The position numbers were made by a program, and so were the translations under genes. DNA of 64,000 bases from an uncultured Collinsella sp. (lineage in GTDB: Bacteria > Actinomycetota > Coriobacteriia > Coriobacteriales > Coriobacteriaceae). Location: positions 1 through 64,000 of the forward strand of contig CAAFZX010000022.1 of NCBI GenBank assembly GCA_900767675.1. The letters run 5' to 3'. The notes beneath the pieces were generated by a model. That model saw only the letters and a list, made by a program, of their open reading frames with translations, was not told the origin of the DNA and did no database searches. This document shows positions 35,529 through 46,436 of this stretch, one piece after another (position 1 is the first letter of the stretch; each line of letters begins with the position of its first letter).

Positions 35529-37613
35529 CTAGATACAGAACCCGGGGATCACACAGGTTCGCTTATTTGGCTTGTCCGCAGGCGTTGCGTACGTAAAGAC
35601 GTCGCCGTCGTGTCCCACACGATTCAAATAGAGTGTGCCTCCACTCTCCGATGTGTCAGGGCTCACCGTGCGCTCCCACCAGCAGGTGTCCTTGCCCTTC
35701 CACTGGCGGACCATCGTCTCGTTCGTGGAATACGGGCTCACCTTGAGCTCGCGGAAGAGCTGGTACTCTTTGCCCTCGCCGTTATAGATGTCGGCCAGGT
35801 AGTGAAAGCCCTCGGCAAACGAATCGGGCGGTTGCGTACCGCACAGCTCGACCATGGCGGGTAGCCAAAGGGTTGCGGGCAACTCGCTCAGACACGATGC
35901 GCTTCTGGCGGCGCCAACGTTATTCGAGATCTTTTTGACAGATTTGATGAGCGCGCGCAGCTCGTTGGGCAGCAGCTTAAGGCCGTCGCTGTCGAGCCAT
36001 TCCCGCAGCTCGCAATCTGCCCAGCCGGCGCTCAACGGTTGGGCCGCGGCGTCGCGTTCGGCAATGCCGGCATCGAACATAAACGTCAGTCCGGCCTTGC
36101 CCGTCCCGTCCAGAAGCTCGTCGTGGCGGATGCCCACAAGCTGCGCGCCAACCTGCAGCCCGTTGGTGAGCGTGACACGCTTGGTACACGGATAGGGGAT
36201 ATGCCCGTTGTCATCGAGCAGATGATAGCGCTTGGCAATCTCGCGTGCCTCGCTACGGGTCTCGGCGGCCTTAATCTTGAGCGAAATCTCCTGCAGCTGA
36301 TCCCAGGTGTAGTCATCAAGGGAGCTGCGGATGCCGTCGAGGTAGTCGGGAATGCCAAAGCCATGGGTTGCCGCGCCAACGACGCCGAGCCCCGCAACGA
36401 CCGCAACGACGCCGCCGATAATAAAGCGGCGGCGGGTCATGGCATCGTGACGGGCCTGCTCCAGGATCTCTCGTGCGCGCTCGCCGGCGACGTCGACCTT
36501 AAGGTGCGTGCCAGAATCGATATCAATTGCGGCCTCGTCTCCTGCGCCCTCGCGGTCCTCAGATTCTGCAGCGGGGAGGTATGCCGAGAGCGCCTCGAGC
36601 ATCTGCTGCTCGGTGGGGCGATCGCCCTGTTCAACCGAGATGCCTTTCATGATGATCTGGACAAGCGCCTTGTCGCCCTCGCAGCGCGGCTCGAGCGGTG
36701 CCGGCTTGGTCTTGGTCTTTATGAGGTAGAACGAGCCGGTTGCCGCGGCACCCGTCGACTCGACATCGAACGGCTTGCGACCGCTGTAGAGCTGGTACAG
36801 AATGCTCGAAAGCGCATAGACGTCGATCGCGGGCGAGCGGCGAAGGGCCGCGATGCCTTCGATATCCTGCGTGAGCATTTCGGGCGCGGCATATGCGGGT
36901 GTGGCAAAACGCCAAATGTCGGCACGTCGGGTGATCGTGTCGTCGCCGAGAGCCATGGTCGCGGAGCCCATGTCGATGAGGCAGGGGTCAAAGGAGCAAT
37001 CGGCAATCTGCTGCTCGAGCGTTCGGCTGGTGGTGCGGAACATGATATTGGCAGGCGACAGGTCGCGATGGATGACCGGATTCACGAGGCCTTGGGTCAT
37101 CAAGAGCGCGCGAAGCACGGCGTTTCCGACGGCGGCGACCATCTGGGTGGTCAGCCCGCCCGAGGCGTCGTGCGGAAGCAAGGGCAGCGCCTGCTTGAGG
37201 GAGGTGCCCTCGACCCACTCCATGAGGATGAGCGGGTCATCCTCGCACGATCCGTAGCCATAGACACGCGGAAATCCGCGCAGGTGCGAGACGGTACACA
37301 GATGACGATACTCCTCGAACAGCGCGGCGGTGTTGGCCAGGTGAGCGGCCGATTGCTCGGCGGAGCGGTCGGGCGTCTGGTCGGAAAGGATGGCGTTGTC
37401 CTTGAGCAGCTTGACGGCAAAGACCTCGCCGCTCGTGTTGGTTGCGCGCAGCACGTGCCCGATATTGCCGCCGTCGCGGTATGCCGTCTGAAGAATAAGC
37501 GTCATAAACCGGCGCTTGGCATCATCCTCGGCACTGGGGTCGACTGCCACGGCGGTATCGAACGTGTCGAGACGGATGAGTTTGTCGCCATAGGCGCTAT
37601 CGGTAGTATCCAT
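35529..37613 (-). CDS. Ser/Thr protein kinase with transmembrane helix and DUF6273-like C-terminus
   Basis: 694 residues. Residues 1-360 are a Hanks-type kinase: Lys68 in FAVKLLK, HRDLSPANIMF at 182, LIDMGSA at 214 (DMG in place of DFG), APE at 243. One membrane helix at about 400-425 (FIIGGVVAVVAGLGVVGAA) leads to an outer domain of about 250 residues. Its end (FMFDAGIAERDAA, LREWLDSDGLKLLP, LWLPAMVELCG) resembles DUF6273, seen in many gut bacterial surface proteins. It likely senses something outside and phosphorylates cytoplasmic targets. The ATG at 37613 follows AAAGGAA. The next gene upstream encodes an FHA protein, the usual phosphothreonine reader. Confidence 0.85.
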   Translation of the reverse strand: MDTTDSAYGDKLIRLDTFDTAVAVDPSAEDDAKRRFMTLILQTAYRDGGNIGHVLRATNTSGEVFAVKLLKDNAILSDQTPDRSAEQSAAHLANTAALFEEYRHLCTVSHLRGFPRVYGYGSCEDDPLILMEWVEGTSLKQALPLLPHDASGGLTTQMVAAVGNAVLRALLMTQGLVNPVIHRDLSPANIMFRTTSRTLEQQIADCSFDPCLIDMGSATMALGDDTITRRADIWRFATPAYAAPEMLTQDIEGIAALRRSPAIDVYALSSILYQLYSGRKPFDVESTGAAATGSFYLIKTKTKPAPLEPRCEGDKALVQIIMKGISVEQGDRPTEQQMLEALSAYLPAAESEDREGAGDEAAIDIDSGTHLKVDVAGERAREILEQARHDAMTRRRFIIGGVVAVVAGLGVVGAATHGFGIPDYLDGIRSSLDDYTWDQLQEISLKIKAAETRSEAREIAKRYHLLDDNGHIPYPCTKRVTLTNGLQVGAQLVGIRHDELLDGTGKAGLTFMFDAGIAERDAAAQPLSAGWADCELREWLDSDGLKLLPNELRALIKSVKKISNNVGAARSASCLSELPATLWLPAMVELCGTQPPDSFAEGFHYLADIYNGEGKEYQLFRELKVSPYSTNETMVRQWKGKDTCWWERTVSPDTSESGGTLYLNRVGHDGDVFTYATPADKPNKRTCVIPGFCI

Positions 37614-37735
37614 GGCGTTCCTTTGTCTGGCATGGGTTGCCGCGCGTATACGTGGGCAGTGCGGATATCGGTAAAATACCATGATAACCGCACTGTCCAC
37701 GTATGCCGCTGAGTATTGTCGTTTACGACGCAGAA

Positions 37736-37783
37736 GGTAGAAGACGAAAGACGGACGGCGACCGTCTTTCGATCGCCGTCCGC
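37736..37783 (-). terminator. Overlapping alternative hairpins after the FHA gene
   Basis: Two stems share bases and exclude each other: CGAAAGACGG with CCGTCTTTCG, and CGGACGGCGA with TCGCCGTCCG. On the minus strand they follow the FHA stop directly and are trailed by a T/C-rich run, so they probably act as terminator or processing site ahead of the kinase gene. Confidence 0.55.
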
Positions 37784-37784
37784 G

Positions 37785-38747
37785 CTAGTCCACAATGACA
37801 AGGAATGTCGTGTAGAGACCCAGATGGAGCCTGTCGCTGTTTTCGATTTCCACCGGGGGATAGATCTTGCCGGGCTCGCGTTGGTCGCGCGGCGGCTCAA
37901 TCACAATATCGCCGTCGCCCGCGCCCGATTCGAGCACTGTGCCGTTGGTCGATCCAAGGCCCTGGGCGTACCAGTGCTCACCCTCAAGCCAAATGCGAAG
38001 ATGCTCGCGCGATGCGTCGGCGCCCACATCGGTGATGCTGGGCGAGGTTTTGGGCAAGGACCCAATTACCGTGCCGCGCGGGTCACGCGTCAGGGGGTGG
38101 ATCTGCATGTCAACGCTGTTTCCGGCGTGCGTCCTAAGCAAGCCGAGGTTGGGGGCGACGGCACGCGGTTGATCCAAGCTGCTCAAAAAACCACGGCCGA
38201 CGGTGGTCTCGGTGGTGCCAAAATGCCCGCCAGTCTTGCTATCGCAAAAGCGCTCAACGGTCGCCACGCCTTGGATGGGGTCAGCGAGCGCCCCCGTTGC
38301 CACAAAGAGCATAAGGTAAAGCGTACTCTTCTCGCGCACGGCATTGCCGTCAAAGTTGTCGATGTGATTGAGGGCATTTGCATATAGGCGGCTGTCCAAC
38401 TTGTAGCTGGCGAGAGCCGACATCATTTCGTTGGCGGCCGGGCCGCGATAGTGCTCGGCGATTGCCTGATAGGCGGACTCGCCGCCGCCGAGCTTGCTGC
38501 AGATTGCCGCGGAAAGATTGAGCGTGGTGACGGCAAAGTCGCTGTAGATGGCGGGCGCGCACTGGTCAGGCTCGCGATGGACGATGTAACGGGTGAGATA
38601 CGAGCGGTTGGAAGAGCATTTCTCGAGCAGGGTACTGCCGAGATAAGAGTTTCCATTGATGAGCATTCGGGCGATCTCGAGATGTTTAAGACCGCCGAAC
38701 GAGCGAATATCGTTATAGAGGACCGAGCAAGGCGTCTCTGCTGCCAC
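37785..38747 (-). CDS. FHA-domain protein
   Basis: 320 residues. The first 190 residues are helical without a recognised domain (YNDIRSFGGLKHLEIARMLING). The C-terminal 100 residues are a forkhead-associated domain: RGTVIGSLP, then ASREHLRIWLEGEHWYAQGLGSTNGTVLESG, with the Ser-Arg-xx-His and Asn-Gly pairs that bind phosphothreonine. The kinase downstream may phosphorylate this protein or its partners. The start is GTG at 38747 after AAAGGAGG; earlier in-frame ATG codons have no ribosome site. The gap to the kinase gene is 171 bases with alternative hairpins. Confidence 0.82.
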   Translation of the reverse strand: MAAETPCSVLYNDIRSFGGLKHLEIARMLINGNSYLGSTLLEKCSSNRSYLTRYIVHREPDQCAPAIYSDFAVTTLNLSAAICSKLGGGESAYQAIAEHYRGPAANEMMSALASYKLDSRLYANALNHIDNFDGNAVREKSTLYLMLFVATGALADPIQGVATVERFCDSKTGGHFGTTETTVGRGFLSSLDQPRAVAPNLGLLRTHAGNSVDMQIHPLTRDPRGTVIGSLPKTSPSITDVGADASREHLRIWLEGEHWYAQGLGSTNGTVLESGAGDGDIVIEPPRDQREPGKIYPPVEIENSDRLHLGLYTTFLVIVD

Positions 38748-39345
38748 GGATACCTCCTTTGATTGCTTCCTAGCCAATATGGCGATAGGAATTAATGGCC
38801 CCGGTGGGCGACGTATTAAATGGCTGCGCAATATATAGCGTAACCAAAGCAACATTATAGGCCACATGTTCGAAATTGCAGGAAGACTGAGAGATTTGGT
38901 TTGGACTGGACGGAAATCCCCCTCTGTCTTGATCTATAACAATTAGGACCGATTTTACTCGGTAACTGTTACAGATTGAGACGTTTGTGAACCGTGTCGA
39001 CCGTTTGTCTCGATCTGTAACACGTAGAGGAAGATTTGCCCTGTAGATGTTACAGATTGAGACAATCGGCCGGGCCCACCTCGAGCCCGCCCCGTTCGCT
39101 TCGTCATCTGTGGTTTACGTGGGGGCATGCGATGCACGGGTATACTAACCAGCGGCGAATCTGCTCCATCGCTTAGAGCTGCTGCGTCTGGACGGCGCGT
39201 GATAGGGCTGCCAAAGCGATCGCCAGCGTGCTGAGCAACGTCCTCTCTGTGCGCACCCGTTTTTGTATGTATTAGCGCACTACCAAGCACGCCCGCGCGG
39301 CCGCATGCCGCGTCCATCGCGCGTGCAGATAAGGAACAACAACAT
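38748..39345. other. Divergent intergenic region with promoter and long leader
   Basis: 598 bases without a supported gene. It contains a family A pair (38925-39064) and a TATACT -10-like box at 39141, about 200 bases before the helicase ATG. This implies a long 5' leader, as is common for cold-inducible helicases. Confidence 0.45.
38925..39064. repeat. Family A palindromes, tandem pair
   Basis: Units 38925-38982 and 39006-39064, 81 bases apart, each with a 25-base loop. The first has a changed left arm (TGTCTTGATCTATAACA); the second keeps TGTCTCGATCTGTAACA. They lie between two divergent genes. Confidence 0.9.
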
Positions 39346-41604
<2,259 letters not shown>

Positions 41605-41636
41605 CGCACGCATCGCCCGCTAGAGCGAGGTGAACC

Positions 41637-41673
41637 AAGGGCCCCGAGCAACTACGCTCGGGGCCCTTTTTGT
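41637..41673 (+). terminator. Terminator of the helicase gene
   Basis: AAGGGCCCCGAGC and GCTCGGGGCCCTT form a perfect 13-bp stem with a 6-base loop and a T run. Confidence 0.9.
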
Positions 41674-41675
41674 TT

Positions 41676-42226
41676 GCCGTATCCGATCGCTAGTTCAAAT
41701 GTGATTTCCTCGGGAATGCATCTAGAAGATGCCGTGGGCCTGTTTTCTGCCATGCGGCAATGGGTCCCATGGGGTGTGCCGTGCATTTTTTGGAGTATTC
41801 AGCAGCTCTAGCTGGCTGCATACGATTCGGTATTGCCAACGGTGGCCTTCAGATACCCCCTATGAGCGTTTTTGAGTTAGATTTCGCCGTTTTTCGAAGC
41901 AAAGGTACGTCATTCTCGCTATGTCGGAACCCTAAATGACGCAGCGCCCTACAGTTTTGCCCGCCCGCGGCGGTGCTGGCGCGGTCACGTTGCAGAATAC
42001 TCCGTTTTTTGCACGGGCCAGGATGGGGTACCTCGGGAGAACACGGCGGTATCCCGTAAATATATACAATCTGTACCGTAATTTATACAAAACGAAGAGG
42101 CAGACAGCGTAGGGTGGGTGCATTGGGGTGCTTGGTGCATTAAAACGGGGACCCTACGTGCCGTATACTCTGGCTGGATGTGAAAACGGCTTGACGCGTT
42201 GCCAGGCGTAGGGGGAGGGTGTCTAG
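41676..42226. other. Long intergenic region with split inverted motif
   Basis: 551 bases with no supported gene and lower GC than the flanks. GGAGTATTC (41791-41800 region) and GAATACTCC (about 41995-42003) face each other about 200 bases apart, each flanked by a T run and TGCA. Near the end GTAGGGT (42109-42115) and ACCCTAC (42151-42157) form an inverted repeat before a TATACT box (42164-42169) that may start the next gene. Confidence 0.5.
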
Positions 42227-42988
42227 ATGAGCGTATTCGAAATTGTGTTTAGTCCGACGGGTGGAACGCAGAAGGTGTCTGGCCTTGTGGCTGGGGCGCT
42301 GGACAAGAATACCGTTACCGTCGATCTGACCGATAGCGGGTTGGATTTCCACGAGGTCTCGATGACGAAGGACGACGTGGCTGTTATCTCCGTGCCAGCG
42401 TATGCCGGCGGAGTCCCTGCCGTGGCGGTCGACCGACTGAACATGGTTCACGGCAACGGAGCGCGGGCCGTTCTGGTGTGCGTCTACGGAAACCGCGCGT
42501 TTGAGGACACGCTCGTAGAGCTGGAGGACGTTGCGAAGCATGCGGGATTCCGGGTAATCGCGGCAGTTGCAGCCATTGCAGAACATTCCATTGCGCGACA
42601 GTTTGCTGCCGGTCGTCCGGATGCGCAGGATGCGGCGCAGCTCGCAGAGTTTGCGCAGCAAATTCAGCAAAAGCTGTTGGCTGAGGATACATCCGAGCCC
42701 TCTATTCCCGGCAATCGTCCTTACAAACAAGCCAGAGGTCACCGCATGGCACCTGAGGCAACAGAGGATTGCGTCTCCTGCGGTGCATGCGCCGCGGCGT
42801 GCCCCGTTTGTGCTATCGACAAGGGTGACCCCAAACGAGCAGCTGGCGAGGCGTGCATCTCCTGCATGCGCTGCATTGCCGTATGCCCGCGAGGCGCTCG
42901 TAAGCTTGATCCCAACAAGCTATCCGCTGTTTCCCAGATGCTGAGCAAGGTTTGCGTCGTGCGGAAGGAATGCGAGCTCTTTGTCTAG
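42227..42988 (+). CDS. EFR1-type flavodoxin-ferredoxin protein
   Basis: 253 residues. Residues 1-150 are a short flavodoxin-like domain with an FMN-phosphate loop (FSPTGGTQKV) and VPAYAGGVP. A linker leads to a two-cluster 4Fe-4S ferredoxin domain at about 180-235 (CVSCGACAAACPVCAI and CISCMRCIAVCPRGA). This matches the EFR1 family common in gut anaerobes. It should move electrons between flavin and iron-sulfur partners in the cytoplasm; the partner is unknown. The ATG follows a GGGGGAGGG region. It seems to be transcribed alone. Confidence 0.85.
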   Translation: MSVFEIVFSPTGGTQKVSGLVAGALDKNTVTVDLTDSGLDFHEVSMTKDDVAVISVPAYAGGVPAVAVDRLNMVHGNGARAVLVCVYGNRAFEDTLVELEDVAKHAGFRVIAAVAAIAEHSIARQFAAGRPDAQDAAQLAEFAQQIQQKLLAEDTSEPSIPGNRPYKQARGHRMAPEATEDCVSCGACAAACPVCAIDKGDPKRAAGEACISCMRCIAVCPRGARKLDPNKLSAVSQMLSKVCVVRKECELFV

Positions 42989-43000
42989 CGCATACGAAAT

Positions 43001-43065
43001 TGGTGCAATGGGGCCAGGTTAATCTGCACCAACCTGGTGCAAACAAACCTGTCCCCAATGCACCA
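43001..43065. repeat. Family C palindrome, copy 2
   Basis: 65 bp with 20-bp arms (left TGGTGCAATGGGGCCAGGTT, two mismatches) and a 25-base loop that holds a TGCACC/GGTGCA inner stem. It begins 12 bases after the EFR1 stop. The inner stem copies the outermost bases of the arms. Confidence 0.85.
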
Positions 43066-43075
43066 GAGTGAGGAG

Positions 43076-43122
43076 TGTCCCCGAGTGCCGGCAGAAAAGG
43101 AACGTCCCCAAGTGCTGCCTAA
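43076..43122. repeat. GTCCCC direct repeats
   Basis: GTCCCCGAGTGCCG and GTCCCCAAGTGCTG lie about 33 bases apart, just after the family C unit. Related single copies are at 54573-54592 (GACTGTCCCCAAGTGCCGGG) and, reversed, at 20924-20936. Confidence 0.6.
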
Positions 43123-43243
43123 ATACCGTTTATCGAAGAAAAAATACCGCTCACCGGTCATAATGATTGTTCCGGCTTTGGGCTTGTCTACAATAGCTCC
43201 CGTAAAAAGAAATGCGGAAGGTCACCGAGTCCCTCGGACGTGG

Positions 43244-43306
43244 GCCTAACCAAAGTCTTTGAACGGATGTGTCTCTATGGACGCATTCGCTTGATTTTGG
43301 TTGGGC
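43244..43306 (+). promoter_or_regulatory. Structured leader of the alpha-glucoside PTS operon
   Basis: An outer stem pairs GCCTAACCAAAG (43244-43255) with TTTTGGTTGGGC (43295-43306), and an inner stem pairs GGATGTGTC with GACGCATTC. It precedes the first PTS gene. Since the operon encodes a BglG-type antiterminator, this leader is a candidate target, but it does not clearly match the known RAT consensus. Confidence 0.4.
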
Positions 43307-43331
43307 TATATTTATGAAGGGACATGCCACC

Positions 43332-43844
43332 ATGGGTTTCTTTTCTCGCCTGATGGGCGGTTCGGATGAGCAGAAGACCGCATCTTCCGAGTTCGAAATC
43401 CTCGCTCCCGTTTCCGGCGAGCTTGTTCATCTGGAAAAAACCAATGACCCCGCTTTTAGCAGCCGTGCCGTGGGCGATGGCGTTGCCGTGGTTCCCCAAG
43501 AGGGAACGGTGTGCGCTCCTGTCTCCGGTACCGTCGCGGCACTGTTCCCGACCGAGCATGCACTGGGCATCATGTCCGACGACAGCTCTGCTCAGGTGAT
43601 GCTGCATATCGGAATCGACACTGTTAAACTCGAGGGCAAGGGCTTCCATGCGCTTGCTGCCCAGGGTGACCATGTCGACGCGGGCCAGCCCCTCGTCGAG
43701 GTCGATTTCGACGCGGTCCGCGCCGCCGGCTTCGATCCCACGGTCTTCGTTATCGTGTGCGAGCGTTCGGAGAACTCGACTCTTCGTGAGCATGCTTCCG
43801 GCCCTGTTGCTGTTAAAGAGCCTGTCGTCTGGCTTTCCGAGTAA
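43332..43844 (+). CDS. PTS EIIA component, glucose type (Crr-like)
   Basis: 170 residues, one EIIA-Glc domain. The phosphorylated histidine is in VMLHIGIDTVKL; the family start is ILAPVSGELVHLEK and the end DPTVFVIV. It receives phosphate from HPr and passes it to an EIIB. The operon encodes an EIIBC without EIIA, so this is its partner, and it could also serve the MurP EIIBC at 11966. The ATG at 43332 is 9 bases after GAAGGGA; an in-frame ATG at 43314 overlaps that site. Confidence 0.9.
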   Translation: MGFFSRLMGGSDEQKTASSEFEILAPVSGELVHLEKTNDPAFSSRAVGDGVAVVPQEGTVCAPVSGTVAALFPTEHALGIMSDDSSAQVMLHIGIDTVKLEGKGFHALAAQGDHVDAGQPLVEVDFDAVRAAGFDPTVFVIVCERSENSTLREHASGPVAVKEPVVWLSE

Positions 43845-43850
43845 ATTCTT

Positions 43851-44717
43851 GTGGTGGGTACCGTGGTTATCAAGCGAGTTTTCAACAATAACGTCGCAAT
43901 GGTCGCTTCGGACGATGGCTCCGAGCTCATTGTCATCGGTCGAGGCCTCTGCTTTGGCCGTCATGCCGGCGACGCTATCGATGAAGCATCGGTCGAAAAG
44001 ACCTATGCGCTGCAGGAGGGCACTTCTCAGGATTCGCGTACGATCGACCGCTTGGCACATCTTTTGGAGTCCATCCCCACCGTCAACCTCGTGATTTCCG
44101 AGGACATCGTTCAGATGCTTCGTCGAGAGCTCAATGTTGATGTCAACGACAAGATTCTCATTGCTCTCGCAGACCATATCAGCCTTGCTTTGGAGCGTGA
44201 GCGCAAGGGCGTCTCCTGTGAGAATCCGTTGCTGCTCGAGATCCAGCAGTTCTATCGCAAGGAGTATGCGCTTGCGGGCCGTGCGCTGCAGATTATCAAG
44301 GAGTATATGGGCATCCAGATGAGCGAAGAAGAGCAGGGTTTTATTACGCTGCATATCGTCAACGCCACCATGCCGCAACGCTCCGACCGTCTCATCGTCT
44401 CGGTCCAGCTTGTTCGCGACGTGCTTGCAATTGTTTCCGAGCGCTATGCCACGACCCTCGACGACACCTCGCTGCCTTACGAACGTTTCGTTCGTCACCT
44501 GCAGTTTTTCGCACAGCGAGCGCTCGATCCTGCGGCCGGGCAAATCAATGGCGACGCGCTGTTCCGAATCGATGAAACGGCGTATCCGTGCGCATTCTCG
44601 TGCGCGGACGCCATAGCTGCCCACTTGTCGTCTACCTATAACGTTGTCGTTACCGATGCCGAGAAGAGTTATCTCGCATATCACATTGTTAACCTGCTTG
44701 GAGAACCTGGTCTCTAG
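43851..44717 (+). CDS. BglG-family transcription antiterminator
   Basis: 288 residues. An N-terminal RNA-binding domain (IKRVFNNNVAMVASDDG, about 1-60) precedes two PRD domains with the regulatory histidines in LADHISLALER, FITLHIVNA and LAYHIVNLLG. When its sugar is present, such a protein is dephosphorylated by its PTS and stabilises an antiterminator in the leader mRNA. The start is one of several GTG codons (43851, 43854, 43863); 43863 gives the family-like MVIKRVFNNN and sits after GGTGGG, while 43851 is coupled to the stop of the EIIA gene. Cotranscribed with the PTS genes. Confidence 0.9.
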   Translation: MVGTVVIKRVFNNNVAMVASDDGSELIVIGRGLCFGRHAGDAIDEASVEKTYALQEGTSQDSRTIDRLAHLLESIPTVNLVISEDIVQMLRRELNVDVNDKILIALADHISLALERERKGVSCENPLLLEIQQFYRKEYALAGRALQIIKEYMGIQMSEEEQGFITLHIVNATMPQRSDRLIVSVQLVRDVLAIVSERYATTLDDTSLPYERFVRHLQFFAQRALDPAAGQINGDALFRIDETAYPCAFSCADAIAAHLSSTYNVVVTDAEKSYLAYHIVNLLGEPGL

Positions 44718-44816
44718 GCATAACGTGCCCATACATCGATTGATATAAGGCAAGGCTCACGGTCTTGTCCAGGGCACATCTGTCTTAATTTGCGGAAAAG
44801 GAAGGGGAGTACCGCT

Positions 44817-46433
44817 ATGACCGCAAAAAAGAAGTTCAATTTCAAAGCGCCGTTGGAGGTGTTCGCGAAGTCAATCGTCCAGCCGATGATGTATCTCTCG
44901 GTTGCCGGCATTCTGCTCATCGTGGGCATCATTCTAACCAACAAGACCATCTGCGCCATGATTCCCGTGCTGGGCTCCGGTCCGTTCCAGCTTGTGGGCG
45001 CCGTTGTCTATCAGTCGCTGATGTTTATCATCAACAACCTCTCGATTCTGTTCTGCGTGGGCATCGCCGGCGCCATGGCAAAGAAGAACAAGGGCCATGC
45101 TTCGCTGATCGCGCTGATGTCGTTCTTCCTGTTCCTTCAGGCCAATAACATCGTGCTCAACGCCACCGGCTCTCTTGCCGAAGCGAGCGGCATGCTCGGC
45201 CTTACCGGAACCGGCCAGAGCACCGTTATGGGCATTCAGGTGCTCGATACCGGCGTGTTTGGCGGCATCATTCTTGGTTGCATCACCGGTGCCGTGTTCA
45301 ACAAGTACTCGAACAAGCAGTTCCCCATTGCTCTTTCGATGTTCTCGGGCGTTCGCTTCCCGTTCCTGATCATGATCATCATCTCCTGGATCATGGGCGC
45401 TGGCTTCTGCATCGTTTGGCCTCCGGTCCAGGGCGCCATCTCCTCCGTTGCCGGCATCATTAAGGAGTCGGGCAACATCGGTCTGTTTATCTACGGCATG
45501 CTCAACAAGCTGCTCGTTCCCACCGGTCTGCACCACCTCATCTACACTCCGTTCCAGTTCTCCGATGTGGGTGGCACCCTGACGCTGGGCGATCAGGTTA
45601 TCGCCGGCGCCTATCCCATCCGTGTCGCCGAGATGGCAATGACGGGCCAGCCCTTCTCCGATAGCACCTACTTCAACAGCTACACCTTCAACAACCTGTG
45701 GCCCTACATCGGTATCGGTCTCGCCTTTATCTACACCGCTTACAAGGGGAACAAGGATAAGACCAAGGCCGTTATCATCCCGCTGATCATCACCGCCGTG
45801 CTCTCCTGTGTCACCGAGCCCATGGACTTCCTCTTTGTCTTTGCCGCTCCCGTGCTCTTTGTCGTTCACTCGATTCTTTCCGGTATCTTCCTGGTCCTGC
45901 TCAAGGTCCTCTCCGTGCCCGCTTCGACTGCAGGCGGCATCATCAACATCGTGGTTTCCAACCTGGTTCTTGGTGTCGATAAGACCAACTGGCCGATGAT
46001 GCTCGTGCTTGGAGTCGTCAACGCCGCGCTGTACTTCTTCCTCTTCACCTTCCTTATTAAGAAGCTCAACCTCCACACCCCTGGTCGCGAGGAAGAGTCC
46101 GAGCTCGCCGAGTCCGTTGCCGAGGGCGAGGCCGCCGCGTCTGTCGCGGTGAAACAGGGCGCTGTTGCCGCAGCTCCCGCAGAGGGCGTCGATGCAGGTA
46201 TTGCCGACCTGGTCGCAGGTCTTGGCGGCAAGGACAACATCGAGGAGCTCGAGAACTGCTTTACGCGTCTTCGCGTGAACGTTAAGAACCCGGACCTCAT
46301 CGATGAGAGCCTCATCAACCACGTGCCCAACAGCGGCATCAACCGCAACGGCAACAATATCCAGATCATCTTTGGCATGAAGGTCGCCGAGATGCGCGAC
46401 AAGGTCGAAAACGCAATTGAGAAGGAGCAGTAA
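44817..46433 (+). CDS. PTS transporter EIICB, alpha-glucoside type
   Basis: 538 residues. The order is EIIC first (about ten membrane helices, 15-430: SIVQPMMYLSVAGILLIVG, VPTGLHHLIYTPF, CVTEPMDFLFVFAAPVL), then an acidic Ala/Glu linker and EIIB (about 465-538). The phosphorylated cysteine is in ELENCFTRLRVNV. It belongs to the GlvC/AglB/MalX group that imports maltose and other alpha-glucosides as 6'-phosphates. The next gene encodes the matching hydrolase. EIIA is the separate gene at 43332. The ATG follows GGGGAG. Confidence 0.92.
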   Translation: MTAKKKFNFKAPLEVFAKSIVQPMMYLSVAGILLIVGIILTNKTICAMIPVLGSGPFQLVGAVVYQSLMFIINNLSILFCVGIAGAMAKKNKGHASLIALMSFFLFLQANNIVLNATGSLAEASGMLGLTGTGQSTVMGIQVLDTGVFGGIILGCITGAVFNKYSNKQFPIALSMFSGVRFPFLIMIIISWIMGAGFCIVWPPVQGAISSVAGIIKESGNIGLFIYGMLNKLLVPTGLHHLIYTPFQFSDVGGTLTLGDQVIAGAYPIRVAEMAMTGQPFSDSTYFNSYTFNNLWPYIGIGLAFIYTAYKGNKDKTKAVIIPLIITAVLSCVTEPMDFLFVFAAPVLFVVHSILSGIFLVLLKVLSVPASTAGGIINIVVSNLVLGVDKTNWPMMLVLGVVNAALYFFLFTFLIKKLNLHTPGREEESELAESVAEGEAAASVAVKQGAVAAAPAEGVDAGIADLVAGLGGKDNIEELENCFTRLRVNVKNPDLIDESLINHVPNSGINRNGNNIQIIFGMKVAEMRDKVENAIEKEQ

Positions 46434-46436
46434 ACA

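Noticed and set aside
43037..43249. Small open frame before the PTS operon
   Set aside because: It overlaps family C and GTCCCC repeats and lacks a ribosome site.
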